Both the position numbers and the translations under genes were made by a program. This document shows, in pieces, positions 19,840 through 27,442 of a stretch of 64,000 nt of DNA (positions are counted from its first letter, which is position 1; each line of letters begins with the position of its first letter). Location: assembly GCF_019720895.1 (NCBI RefSeq), contig NZ_JAHKSH010000004.1:461716-525715 (forward strand), written 5' to 3'. The DNA is from Microbacterium salitolerans. Its GTDB lineage: Bacteria > Actinomycetota > Actinomycetes > Actinomycetales > Microbacteriaceae. The notes beneath the pieces were generated by a model. It ran no database searches and had not been told where the DNA came from. It worked only from the letters and a program-made list of their open reading frames with translations.

Positions 19840-21077
19840 GAGGTCACCGTGTCGAGGAGGCCCGCGGCGAGCGCCGGTGCCATGGCGGGTGCGAGCGGGA
19901 GGCGCGGGACGATCAGGCAGTGCATCAGATGGTAGATATCGGGCTTGCCGTCCCACACTTCGGTCGAGACGACGTTCTCCGGAGAGAGCTCCTGCCACCA
20001 CGAGCCGTTCTCGGTGTCGATGAGGTGCTCCTTGGCGTAGTCCCAGAAGCGCTGGTACCACTGCTCGTACTCGTCGTCGCCCGTGACGCTGTACAGGGCG
20101 GAGGCCCCTCCCATCGCCTCGACGACGACCCACCGGATCCGCTCGCGGACGACGGGTTCGCCATCCCAGCCGACCGAGTACACGAAGCCCGGGTTGCCGT
20201 CCGGCTCCCAGGCGTCGCGCACCGCGGCGCGGAACACGCCCGTCGCGTCCTCGACCAGCCAATCCGGCGCGTCGAGGCCGCGGTTCAGCAGCGACTGGCG
20301 CAGCGAGAGCAGCAGGCGCGCCCATTCGGTCCAGTGCCCGGGGGTGCCGCCGTAGGCCCGGAATCGGTGGGCGCGATTGTCCGAGTTGTACTCGAACAGT
20401 GGGGTGAGGGTCTCGTCGAAGTGCTCGACGACGCGGTACTCGTTGTTCCGAGCGACCTCGTGGATGATCTTCCGGCTGATCTCGAGGGCGCGGTGGAGCC
20501 AGACGTCGTCGCCTGTCACGTCCGCGACCACGAGGAAGGCCTCGACCGCATGCATGTTCACGTTGCCGCCGCGGTACGCCTCGGTCTCGGTGAACGCGGC
20601 GTCCCACGACTCGAGGCTGATCTGGTTCTCGTCGTCCCAGAAGCGACGTTCGAACAGCTCGATGGCGCGGTCCAGCAGCTCGCGGGCACCGGGCCGCCCC
20701 GCGGCGGATGCGCTGGCGGCGCCGAGCAGCACGAAGCAGTGCGCGTAGCCGGGCTTCGAGGTATCGACCGGCCCGTCCGCGTTCACCTCGGCGAACCAGC
20801 CGCCGTTGACGTCATCGTGCAGCGGGCCGTTCAGCGCCCGGATGCCGTGGTCGACCAGCGCGCCGGCGCCGGGCCGCCCCATCAGCGCCGCGAGAGAGTA
20901 CACGTGCACCATCCGACTGGTGATCCACAGCTCGGTGTTCTTGTCGTCGCGCACCACGCCCTGGTTGTTCAGCCAGCCGAATCCGGTCGGCACCTTCGCG
21001 CCGCGGCCGAACTCGAACGTGCGATCCGCTTCGGCTTCGAGCCATCGCGCGTGAGCCGGTGTGTTGAGCCACTTCAT
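19836..21077 (-). CDS. yihS: Sulfoquinovose isomerase, YihS-like (AGE family)
   Basis: 413 aa, alpha/alpha-barrel N-acylglucosamine-2-epimerase family. From memory it tracks E. coli YihS along its length: [112 protein letters not shown] and [18 protein letters not shown]. YihS interconverts sulfoquinovose and 6-deoxy-6-sulfofructose. The HFDE and GTPGHW histidines are the expected acid/base residues. This gene anchors the interpretation of the whole cluster as sulfoglycolysis. Confidence 0.92.
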   Translation of the reverse strand: MKWLNTPAHARWLEAEADRTFEFGRGAKVPTGFGWLNNQGVVRDDKNTELWITSRMVHVYSLAALMGRPGAGALVDHGIRALNGPLHDDVNGGWFAEVNADGPVDTSKPGYAHCFVLLGAASASAAGRPGARELLDRAIELFERRFWDDENQISLESWDAAFTETEAYRGGNVNMHAVEAFLVVADVTGDDVWLHRALEISRKIIHEVARNNEYRVVEHFDETLTPLFEYNSDNRAHRFRAYGGTPGHWTEWARLLLSLRQSLLNRGLDAPDWLVEDATGVFRAAVRDAWEPDGNPGFVYSVGWDGEPVVRERIRWVVVEAMGGASALYSVTGDDEYEQWYQRFWDYAKEHLIDTENGSWWQELSPENVVSTEVWDGKPDIYHLMHCLIVPRLPLAPAMAPALAAGLLDTVTS

Positions 21078-21120
21078 CGGATTCCTCTTCCTCGTGTCGC
21101 GTTCAGATCCGCCGGGGCCC

Positions 21121-22251
21121 TCAGGACCGTGCGAAATCGAGATCCACCGGCTGGTGCGTCGCGGCGGAGCGCTCCGCCGCGATGCCCATCAGGACAGCGC
21201 GGAGGCCGTCCTCGAGCGTCACCTCGACGTCGGCCGCGCCCCGCACCACCTCCTGGAACCGCTGGTGCTCGAAGAACGTCGAGCCGTAGTGCCCGCCAGC
21301 CGCCTCGAGCTCGGGGTCGATGCTCACGTCGTGGTGCACGGGCCCCTGCGGCTCGCGCGGGCTGAACGTGACGAAGGCGTCGCGCTCCAGCGCGGTCCAG
21401 TGACCCGATGCCACGGGGACGCCGACCTCGGTCTTGGCGACGTCGCCGATCACCGACATGTGCTCCTGATACTGGCTGCCCTCGGCGAACATGCACAGGT
21501 TGAGCATCGCGCGACCGCCGCCCGCGAAGTCGACCGTCACGAATGCGTTGTCGAGGATGTCGGGCACGTGGCCGTCGTAGCTCTCGTCTCGATGGTTCAC
21601 GTCTGCCGCGCCCGACGCGTACACGCGCACCGGCTCATCACGCAGGATCAGACGCATCAGGTCGAAGAAGTGGCACGCCTTCTCGACGAGCGTTCCCCCG
21701 GTGCGCGCCGCGAACCGGTTCCAGTTCTCGACCTTGTGGAGGAACGGGAAGCGATGCTCCGTGATGGTCAGCATCCGCGGCGTCCCGGTCCTGCCCCCGT
21801 GCACGTCGTCCAGGAAGCGCTGGACCGGCGGCATGTAGCGGTACTCCATGGCGACCCAGATCGGTGCACCGTACTCCTCTGCGGCGCGTCGTACGCGTTC
21901 CGCGTCCTCCGGAGTGGTCACGAGGGGCTTCTCGATCAGGATCGGCAGGGCCACTCCGGTCGAGAAGACGTCGAGCAGGATCTGCGCATGCGTGTCGTTG
22001 GGGGTGGCGATGATCAGCGCGTCGAGGTGCTCATCGGCGAGCATCTCCGCGTGCGTGGCATATGTCGTCGCGTCCCGGGACAGCAGCGCGCGCGCCGCGT
22101 CGAGCGACGGTGCGTGCGGATCGGCGATCGCCGCGATCTCGCTGCCCTCGAGCATCTCGACGTAGCGGATGTGCTCACGACCCATCGTGCCCGCACCGAC
22201 CAATCCGTAGCGAAGCGTGCGGGTCTCGTCACTCGAAGCGTGGTCCGCCAT
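21121..22251 (-). CDS. Gfo/Idh/MocA oxidoreductase, candidate NAD-dependent sulfoquinovosidase
   Basis: 376 aa. The N-terminal Rossmann fold ([20 protein letters not shown]), [10 protein letters not shown] and the catalytic-type EKPLVTT motif are those of Gfo/Idh/MocA proteins, followed by the alpha/beta substrate domain. It is the promoter-proximal gene of the sulfoquinovose operon, and the operon has no GH31 YihQ-type sulfoquinovosidase. Arthrobacter sulfo-EMP clusters carry an NAD-dependent sulfoquinovosidase (SqgA, GH188) with an oxidoreductase fold, so the same role is a good inference. A plain sugar dehydrogenase remains possible. Confidence 0.8.
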   Translation of the reverse strand: MADHASSDETRTLRYGLVGAGTMGREHIRYVEMLEGSEIAAIADPHAPSLDAARALLSRDATTYATHAEMLADEHLDALIIATPNDTHAQILLDVFSTGVALPILIEKPLVTTPEDAERVRRAAEEYGAPIWVAMEYRYMPPVQRFLDDVHGGRTGTPRMLTITEHRFPFLHKVENWNRFAARTGGTLVEKACHFFDLMRLILRDEPVRVYASGAADVNHRDESYDGHVPDILDNAFVTVDFAGGGRAMLNLCMFAEGSQYQEHMSVIGDVAKTEVGVPVASGHWTALERDAFVTFSPREPQGPVHHDVSIDPELEAAGGHYGSTFFEHQRFQEVVRGAADVEVTLEDGLRAVLMGIAAERSAATHQPVDLDFARS

Positions 22252-22281
22252 GTCACCGTCCTCATTGCGCGATGTGCTTTC

Positions 22282-22300
22282 TCCAACGTTCAGTGTTGGA
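22282..22300. promoter_or_regulatory. Inverted repeat, candidate operator of the sulfoquinovose operon
   Basis: TCCAAC and GTTGGA arms are separated by 7 bases, 31 bases upstream of the Gfo/Idh/MocA start and just downstream of the inferred -10. This is a natural place for DeoR-type repression. Confidence 0.45.
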
Positions 22301-22309
22301 TTTCGAACA

Positions 22310-22338
22310 CGCTAGCAATGGGGAGCATCACCCGTCAA
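22310..22338 (-). promoter_or_regulatory. Candidate promoter of the sulfoquinovose operon
   Basis: On the minus strand TTGACG (22338-22333) is separated by 17 bases from CTAGCG (22315-22310), reading toward the first gene of the cluster. The -35 is near consensus and the -10 is weak, as expected for a regulated promoter. Confidence 0.45.
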
Positions 22339-22525
22339 CAGTCTGTTCGTCGCGCACTCGCCCGAAGGCGGCCGCGCCGATCGCCTTCGAAGCGGGCGAC
22401 GGCGGGGCACGAGAATCCGCGGATCCACAGCCGCCGCGGTTCGTCAGACATCTCGGCGTGGAGAATCGCCGGTCGCCGACCGACCGAAGGGGCGCCCGAG
22501 CGTCGGAGCGCAGCGCCCGAATGCA

Positions 22526-22555
22526 GAATGACCGGGGCGACGGCCCCGGCCATTC
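22526..22555 (-). terminator. Original host terminator of tRNA-Lys, now stranded left of attL
   Basis: On the minus strand GAATGGCCGGGGC and GCCCCGGTCATTC (one G-U pair) form a 13-bp stem with a 4-base loop just beyond the truncated tRNA-Lys 3' half. It lies 11 bases past the left core, where the terminator of the uninterrupted tRNA gene would be. The rest of the gene-free stretch 22339-22525 shows nothing I can identify. Confidence 0.55.
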
Positions 22556-22565
22556 CTCGTTCTCG

Positions 22566-22604
22566 GTGGGCCCAGCGGGGCTCGAACCCGCGACCCGCGG
22601 ATTA
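22566..22604. repeat. attL core (displaced 3' half of tRNA-Lys)
   Basis: The 39 bases match 62384-62422 with one difference (C at 22581, T at 62399), falling in the T-loop of the tRNA. The sequence diverges right after GCGGATTA, so only the tRNA 3' half is here. This is the original host 3' half, pushed aside by integration, next to its stranded terminator. Confidence 0.93.
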
Positions 22605-22674
22605 TCAGAGCGCTGTTTCAGAACCGCGGTCCATCGTCGACCTTGCTGAGTTCCGCGAGGCGCGGGTCTCGTGA
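22605..22674 (+). other. Stranded 3' end of the phage repressor gene
   Basis: Read in the frame set by the att core, 22603-22671 encodes 23 residues, from YQSAVSEP to EFREARVS, followed by TGA at 22672-22674. In the excised circle this segment would directly follow the repressor codons ending ...RPAD, extending the protein from 116 to 139 aa. In the prophage it has no start and is separated from its gene by 39.8 kb. Confidence 0.7.
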
Positions 22675-22825
22675 TGGCACCGCGTGTTTCTGTCCCGTCG
22701 CTGGCCATCGCCACGCCCTAGCTTTGCACGGCGACACTGTCGCCATGGTCTCTGACAGGCCGTGCACGCACGTCAATAGCGTGATCTCGTCCCCATCACC
22801 TACCCGTGCACCCGTGGAGGAACCA

Positions 22826-23731
22826 GTGACCAGCTGGACGCTTATCCGTAATGCCTGGGCCGACGAACAGCGCGCCGCCGGCCTCTCACCTCGAACGATC
22901 GAGGGCCGCGATGCCCTCCTCGCGCTCCTCGAGGCCACTGGCAGGACCCCAGAGACGGTCAGCAAGACCGACATGATCGCCGTACTCAACCGTCGCCACG
23001 CGCGCACCGGAGGAGACCTCTCACCTGGCACTCGTCAGGTTGAGCGCTCCTATATGCAGACATGGAGTCGTTGGATGCTCGAGGAGGGCTACCGCCCCGA
23101 CGACCCTGGCGCGCGCCTTCGCAAAGTGAAGGTCCCCCGGCGCCGCCCACGTCCACTCACCGAGACGCACATCACGAACATGCTCGACAGCGGCGCGTAC
23201 CAGTCCACACGCGACATGATCGTGATCGCTGCACTCACCGGCCTCCGCATCGGCGAGGTCGTGAAAATCCGAGACGAGGACATCGATCGCGTCACAAACA
23301 CCATCCGCTCGCTCCGCAAGGGCGGCCTCGAGCACATCGTCTACATGCCGCCCGCCATCCAGGAGATCGCGGATCGCCGCGGCGAGCGCGGCTGGTGGTT
23401 CCCGTCGCCGTACTCGAACAGCCGATTCCCTGACGGCGGAGGGCACGTGCTCATGAAGTCGGCGTCAACGTCAATCTCGCGTGTGTTGCGCAAGGCAGGG
23501 ATCGCGGATCCACGGATCACGGGGCACAGCTTGCGGCACTACTACGCGACTACGCTCCTGCGCCAGGGCGTGGGGGTGCGCGTCGTGCAGGAGATGATGG
23601 GACATGCAAGCCTGGCGACGACACAGCTCTACCTCGAGGTCACAGACGACGAGATGGCGGCCGCGTCGAACGTCCTACCATTCATCTCTCCTCGAGCGCG
23701 ATCCGGACGCGGGCGCGGACATGCTGCCTAG
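22826..23731 (+). CDS. int: Tyrosine recombinase integrase
   Basis: 301 aa. An N-terminal SAM-like core-binding domain (LIRNAWADEQRAAGLSPRTI) precedes the catalytic domain with Arg in ALTGLRIGEVVKI, GHSLRHYYATTLL (H-x-x-R) and GHASLATTQLYLEVT with the nucleophilic Tyr. GTG 22826 follows GGAGG by five bases; the frame is open upstream to 22643 but lacks a ribosome site. It lies 222 bases from attL. The C-terminus ends GRGHAA; a terminal Ala-Ala can act as a ClpXP degron, which is how some integration-dependent phages limit integrase. Small size suggests a simple, arm-poor recombinase. Confidence 0.92.
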   Translation: MTSWTLIRNAWADEQRAAGLSPRTIEGRDALLALLEATGRTPETVSKTDMIAVLNRRHARTGGDLSPGTRQVERSYMQTWSRWMLEEGYRPDDPGARLRKVKVPRRRPRPLTETHITNMLDSGAYQSTRDMIVIAALTGLRIGEVVKIRDEDIDRVTNTIRSLRKGGLEHIVYMPPAIQEIADRRGERGWWFPSPYSNSRFPDGGGHVLMKSASTSISRVLRKAGIADPRITGHSLRHYYATTLLRQGVGVRVVQEMMGHASLATTQLYLEVTDDEMAAASNVLPFISPRARSGRGRGHAA

Positions 23732-23819
23732 CCAAATTGGGGGCCCCGTTGCATGTGGCCCGAGGCACGCACATTGGTCGACGTCGCTACAGAGCCGCGT
23801 CATTGCGCCTCGCGACGCT

Positions 23820-24356
23820 TCAATGCGTGTGCTTCTGAGTGAGCTCCGCGGCGGCTTCTAGACGCTTGGCGGTCTCAACGGTGCGACCACTCGGCGCCTG
23901 GTTACGGGCCGCTGCCATCGCGATCTCCCGCCCCAAGTTTAGGAGATCGTCTCGATACTCACCCGGCGAGCTGGGCCCCCAGCTGTCCTCGATGCCCTCA
24001 TCTACGATCGCGTCCAGAACGAGCTCAAGTCGTTCGCGGACCGCTCGGTCGTTCACTCTGTCGACTTGATATCGCAAGGTGAGATCAGCTTGGACCCATC
24101 CTTCCGATAGAAAGATGCGATCGTCCCATGCGTCCGATCCCAGAGCGATGCTGCGGAGAGCTTTGCTCTGGCCGAGGAACGACTTAGCGACCGACTCGAG
24201 TATCCCTCGCGCCGCTTCTTCGTCCGCCCGCTCGCGATCCAATCGCGCACGTTCGTCCGCACGTCGCGCAATCCGTGCCGACCCGAGATACGTCAGCACA
24301 CCACCTGCGATCACGCCACCAACGCCGACCAGCGCCGTGAGCACTTCTGAATCCAT
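23820..24356 (-). CDS. Single-pass membrane protein of unknown function
   Basis: 178 aa. One N-terminal membrane helix (TALVGVGGVIAGGVLTYLG) is followed by an Arg/Glu-rich likely coiled coil (RIARRADERARLDRERADEE) and a helical soluble domain. TAGACT six bases before ATG suggests its own leaderless promoter. It is an accessory gene convergent with the integrase, in the lysogenic-conversion zone. I recognise no family. Confidence 0.6.
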   Translation of the reverse strand: MDSEVLTALVGVGGVIAGGVLTYLGSARIARRADERARLDRERADEEAARGILESVAKSFLGQSKALRSIALGSDAWDDRIFLSEGWVQADLTLRYQVDRVNDRAVRERLELVLDAIVDEGIEDSWGPSSPGEYRDDLLNLGREIAMAAARNQAPSGRTVETAKRLEAAAELTQKHTH

Positions 24357-24460
24357 TCTGGAAGTCTAGAGATCGACTCGTCACTTCGAAGGTCGCGCTC
24401 CGTGGATGACGAAAGCGCACACGCGCCAACGTAGAAGGGCGCACGCCGTACCCTGAGGCC

Positions 24461-24664
24461 ATGGCTCTCACCCAGGACGACGTCCGAGCAATCAAGAACG
24501 ACTGGTCCAAGCTCAGCGGAGAGGTTTGGTGCACCCATGATCACTGGGAAACTCTGATTCCCAAGCCTGAGTTCGGGCCATATGACCATGCCTGCACGAC
24601 GTGCGGTGTGACTTGGAACGGTGACAATCGACCTGACGCAACTGGCCGCCGTGGACCACGCTGA
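24461..24664 (+). CDS. Small CxxC protein
   Basis: 67 aa, MALTQDDVRAIKNDWSKLSG at the start, then WCTHDHWE and CTTCG near the C-terminus. The Cys/His pattern (C-x-H-x-H, C-x2-C) could bind zinc. A TACCCT hexamer ends six bases before ATG, so expression is probably leaderless. Function unknown. Confidence 0.5.
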   Translation: MALTQDDVRAIKNDWSKLSGEVWCTHDHWETLIPKPEFGPYDHACTTCGVTWNGDNRPDATGRRGPR

Positions 24665-24730
24665 CCGCAACAGCAAAGGGTTGTCCCTCCCGCTCGAGAG
24701 CAGAAGGGGTTGACGACTTACTCTGTCGAC

Positions 24731-24889
24731 ATGGATCTGTTCGAGCACGCCGCGCAGCCCATATGCCCTGAGTGCGGGGTCACCATGCACCCGGAAGACG
24801 GGCGCGACGAGTGTCGCGAGTGTGGGTACCGGATCGAGTGGCCCGAAGCGCAGCACCCCGGATACGGCGACGACATCGCGGACGTGTAG
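24731..24889 (+). CDS. Small zinc-ribbon protein
   Basis: 52 aa starting MDLFEHAAQPICPECG. Two knuckles, CPECG and CRECG, spaced 15 residues apart form a typical zinc ribbon. TACTCT lies six bases upstream of ATG, again pointing to a leaderless message. Role unknown; such ribbons often bind nucleic acid. Confidence 0.55.
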   Translation: MDLFEHAAQPICPECGVTMHPEDGRDECRECGYRIEWPEAQHPGYGDDIADV

Positions 24890-24967
24890 GACCACAAGGA
24901 GACGCTAGGCCTCCCGCCTACGATCGGACTAGTCGACGACGAAGGCCGAGCGGCCTACGCTGACGGC

Positions 24968-25675
24968 ATGTGCGGACGCTTCGCCCTCGACGACAAGGTC
25001 AACGCCGACATCACGGAGTTCGTGACGGCCACCGGCCGGCAGGCCGAGGAATGGTCATGGGACTGGGAGCCGCGCTACAACATCAAGCCCACGACGCAGA
25101 TCCCGATCCTCGTCGACGCACCGAAGACGCGCGAGCTGCGCATCGAGGGCGCCCGGTGGGGACTCGTGCCGCCCTGGTCCGACAGCCTCAAGCTGAAGTT
25201 CCCCACGTTCAACGCCCGCACCGAAGGCATCACCGGCAAGGCGACTTGGAAGGGCCCGCTGAAGTCGCGACGGTGCATCGTGCCGGCAGCCGGCTACTAC
25301 GAGTGGACCGGCGAGAAGGGGGCGAAGACGCCCTGGTGGATCCACCCCGACGACGGTTCGCTCGGCTTTGCCGGCCTCTACGCGTGGTGGCAGGACAAGA
25401 GCGTCGCCGACGACGACCCCGCCCGATGGACGCTCACCGCCACGATCCTGACGATGCCCACCGTCGACGAGCTCGCGTCCATCCACGACCGCAACCCCGT
25501 CGGCCTCCCGCAGGACCTCTGGGAACATTGGATGGACCCGGAGACCACCGGTGACCAGGCACTCGTCGACGAGGCCGTGAACGCCTCGCGCGGCGTCATG
25601 GAGCAGCTCGAGTACCACCGGGTCATGCCATTCAAGGCGACCGACGACGGGCCGCAGCTGCTCGAGCCCGCGTAA
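24968..25675 (+). CDS. yedK: SRAP-family DNA-protein crosslinker (YedK/HMCES)
   Basis: 235 aa SOS-response-associated peptidase. The catalytic Cys2 of MCGRFAL is exposed by Met removal and forms a thiazolidine with abasic sites in single-stranded DNA; NARTEGI and PAAGYYEWTG carry the conserved Asn, Arg and Glu; the C-terminal MPTVDELASIHDRNPV has the conserved His. TACGCT precedes ATG by six bases (leaderless). It may protect phage or host DNA; SRAP genes are frequent in actinobacterial mobile elements. Confidence 0.93.
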   Translation: MCGRFALDDKVNADITEFVTATGRQAEEWSWDWEPRYNIKPTTQIPILVDAPKTRELRIEGARWGLVPPWSDSLKLKFPTFNARTEGITGKATWKGPLKSRRCIVPAAGYYEWTGEKGAKTPWWIHPDDGSLGFAGLYAWWQDKSVADDDPARWTLTATILTMPTVDELASIHDRNPVGLPQDLWEHWMDPETTGDQALVDEAVNASRGVMEQLEYHRVMPFKATDDGPQLLEPA

Positions 25676-25684
25676 CCTGGATCG

Positions 25685-25939
25685 GTGCCCTACACCGTGA
25701 CGATCCGCCCCACCGCGACGACCGACATCGAGATCGCTGACACGGACAGCATCGACGCGTTCAACGCCGCCGTGACCGCCGCGCTCCCCGACGGACACGA
25801 CCTCGTGAAGGCAGACCTCAAGACCGGCATCGCGACCATCCGGCCACGCGAGACGAAGGACATCACCATCGCCGACCGGAGCGAGCTCGGCACGTGCGCC
25901 CCCGACGGGTGGATGGCGCTCAGCATCCGCAAGGCGTAG
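25685..25939 (+). CDS. Hypothetical protein
   Basis: 84 aa from GTG 25685, ten bases after the SRAP stop. Starts MPYTVTIRPTATTDIEIADT and has an internal repeat of the Thr-(Asp/Lys)-Ile-(Glu/Thr)-Ile type (TTDIEIADTDS and TKDITIADRSE), suggesting a small beta protein. No clear ribosome site; probably translated with SRAP. Confidence 0.45.
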   Translation: MPYTVTIRPTATTDIEIADTDSIDAFNAAVTAALPDGHDLVKADLKTGIATIRPRETKDITIADRSELGTCAPDGWMALSIRKA

Positions 25940-25996
25940 CCCCGCGGCGCGCGCGTCGCGCCGGCAGATTCATTCGAACATAGTTACTACACTTGC

Positions 25997-26015
25997 CCTC
26001 ACGTCGAACGTGAGG
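25997..26015. promoter_or_regulatory. Perfect inverted repeat over a ribosome-binding site
   Basis: CCTCACGT and ACGTGAGG arms flank a three-base spacer. The right arm runs into the GAGGAG ribosome site of the gene at 26023, so the repeat could be an operator or an RNA hairpin that hides the site. Confidence 0.45.
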
Positions 26016-26022
26016 AGACAAC

Positions 26023-26346
26023 GTGGGCAGCAGCAAGCGGTACCCCGACCACGCCGCGCGGCTCGCCGAGGAACGTGAGCTCCGCGATGCACGCAAGCAC
26101 GGAGACCTGCACACCCTCTCGACTGAGCAGCTCGCGCTCCACTCCCGCATCGTGAGCATCGTCCCCGAGCATCGGCAGCTGCGCGCGTTGACCTGGCTCC
26201 GGTTCGGTGACGCCGACGTGCGCGCGACGGTGCGCGTGCGGCGGTGGACGGAGACGGCGGTCGGGGTCGAAGTGGACGTGGACGGCGAGCGTCTGCGCTG
26301 CTGGGTGTGGCGTGGTGCCTGCGCACCAACGGGACCAATGTCGTGA
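26023..26346 (+). CDS. Hypothetical protein
   Basis: 107 aa from GTG 26023 behind GAGGAG. The N-terminal half is charged and helical (YPDHAARLAEERELRDARKH); the C-terminal half looks like beta strands. No family recognised. Its expression may be affected by the palindrome just upstream. Confidence 0.5.
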   Translation: MGSSKRYPDHAARLAEERELRDARKHGDLHTLSTEQLALHSRIVSIVPEHRQLRALTWLRFGDADVRATVRVRRWTETAVGVEVDVDGERLRCWVWRGACAPTGPMS

Positions 26347-26459
26347 TGCCGTGCGCACCCGCCGCCCCGCCACTCTCGATCAGGCCCCGTAGCGCGTCGC
26401 GGATCACAGATCCCTAACGACCCCCGCCCTTCAGCATGGGCGCTAGCTATGCTCCGGCT

Positions 26460-27053
26460 ATGACGAACTCCCCAGGTATGACACCGGGTCCCCAGGTAGC
26501 CGACGAGACGAAGCCGAAGAAGCCGTGGTTTACGCGATGGTGGGTCTGGGTGATCGCTGCGGCGGTCGTCGTGGGAGGAATCGGAAGCGCACTCGGGCTC
26601 GGAGATGACGACGAGGACCTGTCCGCCTCGGAGCCCTCCGAGACGACAGCGCCCGAACCTGCCGCGACACCGAGCGAGGATCCGGTCGAGGACGTCACCG
26701 AGGAGCCCGCTGCGGAAGAGGAGCCAGCCGAGCCCGTCGAGGAGGAGCCGGCGGAGCCCGAGATGTCGCTCTCCCAGGAGAATGCGGTGGGAGACGCGCA
26801 GTCCTACCTCGCCTATTCCGGGTTCTCACACGAAAGCCTCGTCACGCAGCTCGAGTTCGAGGGCTACCCGCGCGAAGACGCCGAGTTCGCGATCGAGTAC
26901 CTCGCGCCGGATTGGAACGCCGAGGCCGTCGAGTCCGCGGAGAGCTACCTCGACTACTCGAGCTTCTCGCGACAGGAGTTGCTCGACCAGCTGCTGCACG
27001 AGGGATTCACGCCCGAGCAGGCCGAGCACGGCCTCGCGGCCGTCGGATACTGA
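26460..27053 (+). CDS. Ltp-like membrane-anchored protein, possible superinfection exclusion
   Basis: 197 aa. A cytoplasmic Lys-rich start and one membrane helix (about residues 24-46) are followed by a Glu/Pro-rich spacer and two tandem 40-45-residue helical repeats, AQSYLAYSGFSHESLVTQLE and AESYLDYSSFSRQELLDQLL with the following GY/GF-x-x-E/P-A segments. These are Ltp (host cell surface-exposed lipoprotein) repeats. The family includes the Ltp protein of Streptococcus phage TP-J34, which blocks DNA injection by related phages. TATGCT six bases before ATG gives it its own lysogenic promoter. Here the anchor is a helix, not a lipobox. Confidence 0.8.
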   Translation: MTNSPGMTPGPQVADETKPKKPWFTRWWVWVIAAAVVVGGIGSALGLGDDDEDLSASEPSETTAPEPAATPSEDPVEDVTEEPAAEEEPAEPVEEEPAEPEMSLSQENAVGDAQSYLAYSGFSHESLVTQLEFEGYPREDAEFAIEYLAPDWNAEAVESAESYLDYSSFSRQELLDQLLHEGFTPEQAEHGLAAVGY

Positions 27054-27085
27054 GCGCACGACCACCCACACGCCTCACCCACCAA

Positions 27086-27119
27086 AAGCGCCCCTCCGGA
27101 CGAAGCCGGAGGGGCGCTT
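27086..27119. terminator. Bidirectional hairpin between the Ltp-like gene and the STAS-like gene
   Basis: Perfect 14-bp arms (AAGCGCCCCTCCGG and complement) with a six-base loop. Reading leftward a TTTT tract follows the stem, so it chiefly terminates the minus-strand GHKL/STAS operon. Confidence 0.85.
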
Positions 27120-27133
27120 GGAGTCTGCGCGGT

Positions 27134-27427
27134 CTAAACTGCTGCGCGAATGTCGACGAGCAGACGGTCGAGAACGCCGCGTAGCCGCGCCGACGTGTTG
27201 AGGTGCCGGGCAAGACTAGGCGATGCGTTGTGCACGACTAGCTCTCGGGCACTCCGCACCTCGAGGAGCTGCTTGCAGAGCTCATCGACGAACGACTGAC
27301 TCGCTGCGGACACGTTTGCGACATCGATCTCAACCGACACGCCTGCGAGCGAAGCAGGCAGTTCAGAAGCCAGTTCAGACGCGCGGGCGCGTGAACCAGC
27401 GAGGTCCGGTACGGCGAGGGCGGTCAT
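27134..27427 (-). CDS. STAS-like domain protein
   Basis: 97 aa. The fold pattern (SVEIDVANVSAASQSFVDEL followed by ARELVVHNASPSLARHL) fits a STAS-like domain of the DUF4325 type: a beta strand, the SQSF(V/I)DEL helix and a second strand-helix unit. It starts 15 bases after the GHKL ATPase stop on the same strand and shares its terminator. By analogy with anti-sigma/anti-sigma-antagonist pairs, it may be the partner or target of that ATPase. Confidence 0.65.
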   Translation of the reverse strand: MTALAVPDLAGSRARASELASELPASLAGVSVEIDVANVSAASQSFVDELCKQLLEVRSARELVVHNASPSLARHLNTSARLRGVLDRLLVDIRAAV

Positions 27428-27442
27428 GACTCACCAACTTTC

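Noticed and set aside
22566-22640. A second tRNA-Lys gene
   Set aside because: Only the 3' half (T-arm and acceptor side) is present; beyond GCGGATTA the sequence diverges and no anticodon stem or 5' half forms.
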